Part shown: one piece after another, positions 31,919 through 32,824 of the stretch | Layout of the letters: each line of letters starts with the position of its first letter | How positions within the stretch are numbered: the stretch's first letter is position 1 | Origin: CAZDQL01 sp964507325 | Lineage (GTDB): Bacteria > Planctomycetota > UBA1135 > GCA-002686595 | Length of the DNA stretch: 32,824 nucleotides | Assembly: GCA_964507325.1 (NCBI GenBank) | Contig: CAZDQL010000073.1 | Span: 1 to 32,824, forward strand | Direction of reading: 5' to 3' | Position numbers and translations under genes: made by a program | The notes under the pieces: model-generated | What the model was told of the DNA's origin: nothing | Databases searched by the model: none | What the model saw: only the letters and a program-made list of their open reading frames with translations

Positions 31919-32824
31919 ATGGGTGCGGACGCGAGAACTCCTCCGGCGTCGGGCTCGGCCGCCGGTCACGCCGCGCTGATCGCCGTGCAGCTGGTCTTCG
32001 GGCTCTTCCCCGTCTACGGCTTCCTCGCCATGGACCCCGAGCGGGGATTCTCACCCTTCGGCTTGGCGGTCTGGCGCATCGCGGCCGGGGCGGCGGTGCT
32101 GACCCTCATGGCGAGCCTCTTCCACCGCGGGAGTTTCGCCCCGCGCCGCGCCGACCTCCCGCGGCTGGCGCTCCTGGCGCTGCTCGGCATCGTCCTGAAC
32201 CAGGGCCTGTACCTGACCGGCCTGGCGCGCTCGAACGCCACCAACGCCGGCCTGATGATGTGCACCATCCCGGTCTTCACCTTCCTGGTCGCGGCCCTGG
32301 CGCGGCAGGAGCGCTTCTCCCGGGTGCGCGGCTTGGGAGTGGCGCTCTCCCTGGTCGGGGTGCTGCCCCTGGTCCTGGGAGAAGGGATCGACCTCTCCGG
32401 CGAGTACGCCCTGGGGAACGGCCTGATGGCGCTCAACTGCCTCAGCTACTCCTGCTACCTGGTGCTCGCCAAGCCGCTGCGGACGCGCTACCCCGCCCTG
32501 GTCCTGATCGCCTGGACCTACCTCCTCTCCCTGCCCTACACGCCGCTATTCGCCGGGTTCGGCTCCGTGGTGCCGGTCCAGCCGGGGGATGGGGCGGTCT
32601 GGGGAGCGCTGACCTTCGTGCTCCTGGGGCCCACCATCCTGGCCTACCTCCTGAACGCCTTCGCCCTCGGCCGGGTGCGCGCCTCGACCACGGCGGTGTA
32701 CATCTACGCCCAGCCCGTGCTCGCCGCCCTCGGGGGTCATCTGGTGCTCGGAGAGACCCTCGACTCCGGCGTGCTGCTAGCCGCTCCGGCGCTCTTCGCC
32801 GGCATCGCCCTGGTGTCCCGTCCC
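31919..32824 (+). CDS. EamA/DMT-family membrane transporter (3' end beyond window)
   Basis: At least 302 residues, open to the window end with no stop. About ten hydrophobic helices occur in two similar halves, as in EamA (RhaT/DMT) drug/metabolite exporters. The first half has L-V-F-G-L-F-P-V-Y near 25 and N-A-T-N-A-G-L-M-M-C-T-I-P-V near 107, and the second has S-T-T-A-V-Y-I-Y-A-Q-P-V near 260 with L-G-E near 278, each the typical end-of-half EamA signature. The substrate is unknown. The family is usually about 300 residues, so only a few residues are missing. Confidence 0.9.
   Translation, partial: MGADARTPPASGSAAGHAALIAVQLVFGLFPVYGFLAMDPERGFSPFGLAVWRIAAGAAVLTLMASLFHRGSFAPRRADLPRLALLALLGIVLNQGLYLTGLARSNATNAGLMMCTIPVFTFLVAALARQERFSRVRGLGVALSLVGVLPLVLGEGIDLSGEYALGNGLMALNCLSYSCYLVLAKPLRTRYPALVLIAWTYLLSLPYTPLFAGFGSVVPVQPGDGAVWGALTFVLLGPTILAYLLNAFALGRVRASTTAVYIYAQPVLAALGGHLVLGETLDSGVLLAAPALFAGIALVSRP

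Overview
The window is a high-GC bacterial contig of about 33 kb. It is densely coded, with many start codons overlapping stop codons and GTG/TTG starts common. The gene set suggests a high-GC member of the Planctomycetota. The reasons are a separate ResB plus a CcsA with a long periplasmic N-terminus, a compact gspDEFGHIJ operon, secreted proteins with Asp-rich calcium-type loops, and an ECF sigma operon with dockerin-like, cohesin-like and VIT/VWA products. This placement is an inference from gene content; no rRNA or tRNA gene is present to confirm it. The left end (1-50) is poly-G/poly-C low-complexity sequence, and a 10-N gap lies at 24181-24190.

Layout. 1-476: low-complexity end, first copy of a 212-bp inverted-terminal repeat element (74-285), then a hairpin. 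477-6683 (+): an energy-metabolism cluster of tatA, mobA, polyprenyl diphosphate synthase, a duplicated-domain lipoprotein, ResB and CcsA. Tat export, molybdopterin guanine dinucleotide formation, quinone side-chain synthesis and cytochrome c maturation all serve respiratory enzymes. 6751-8496 (+): folD and a rhomboid protease. 8634-10649 (+): a large exported protein of unknown function. 10704-11975 (+): serS, which ends inside a long imperfect inverted repeat shared with the convergent type II secretion operon. 12067-19976 (-): gspD-E-F-G-H-I-J. 20302-24919 (+): NhaA antiporter, an orphan PTS EIIA domain protein, and a membrane-anchored spermidine-synthase-like protein interrupted by the assembly gap. 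24949-25611 (+): a DUF2807-type lipoprotein whose stop codon is 2 nt from that of the convergent operon. 25614-29242 (-): ECF sigma factor, membrane protein with C-terminal dockerin, small exported cohesin-like protein, VIT/VWA lipoprotein. 29339-31845 (-): NUDIX hydrolase, FAD oxidoreductase and DinB-like protein, with a second copy of the repeat (31048-31260) between the first two. 31919-end (+): EamA transporter running off the contig.

The two most interesting items are these. (1) The sigma/anti-sigma-dockerin/cohesin-like/VWA operon looks like a transmembrane regulatory module in which a calcium-binding dockerin faces the periplasm and its possible partner is encoded next to it. (2) The two-copy element has near-perfect 15-bp terminal inverted repeats, yet its interior keeps a 13-residue reading frame in which every nucleotide difference is synonymous.
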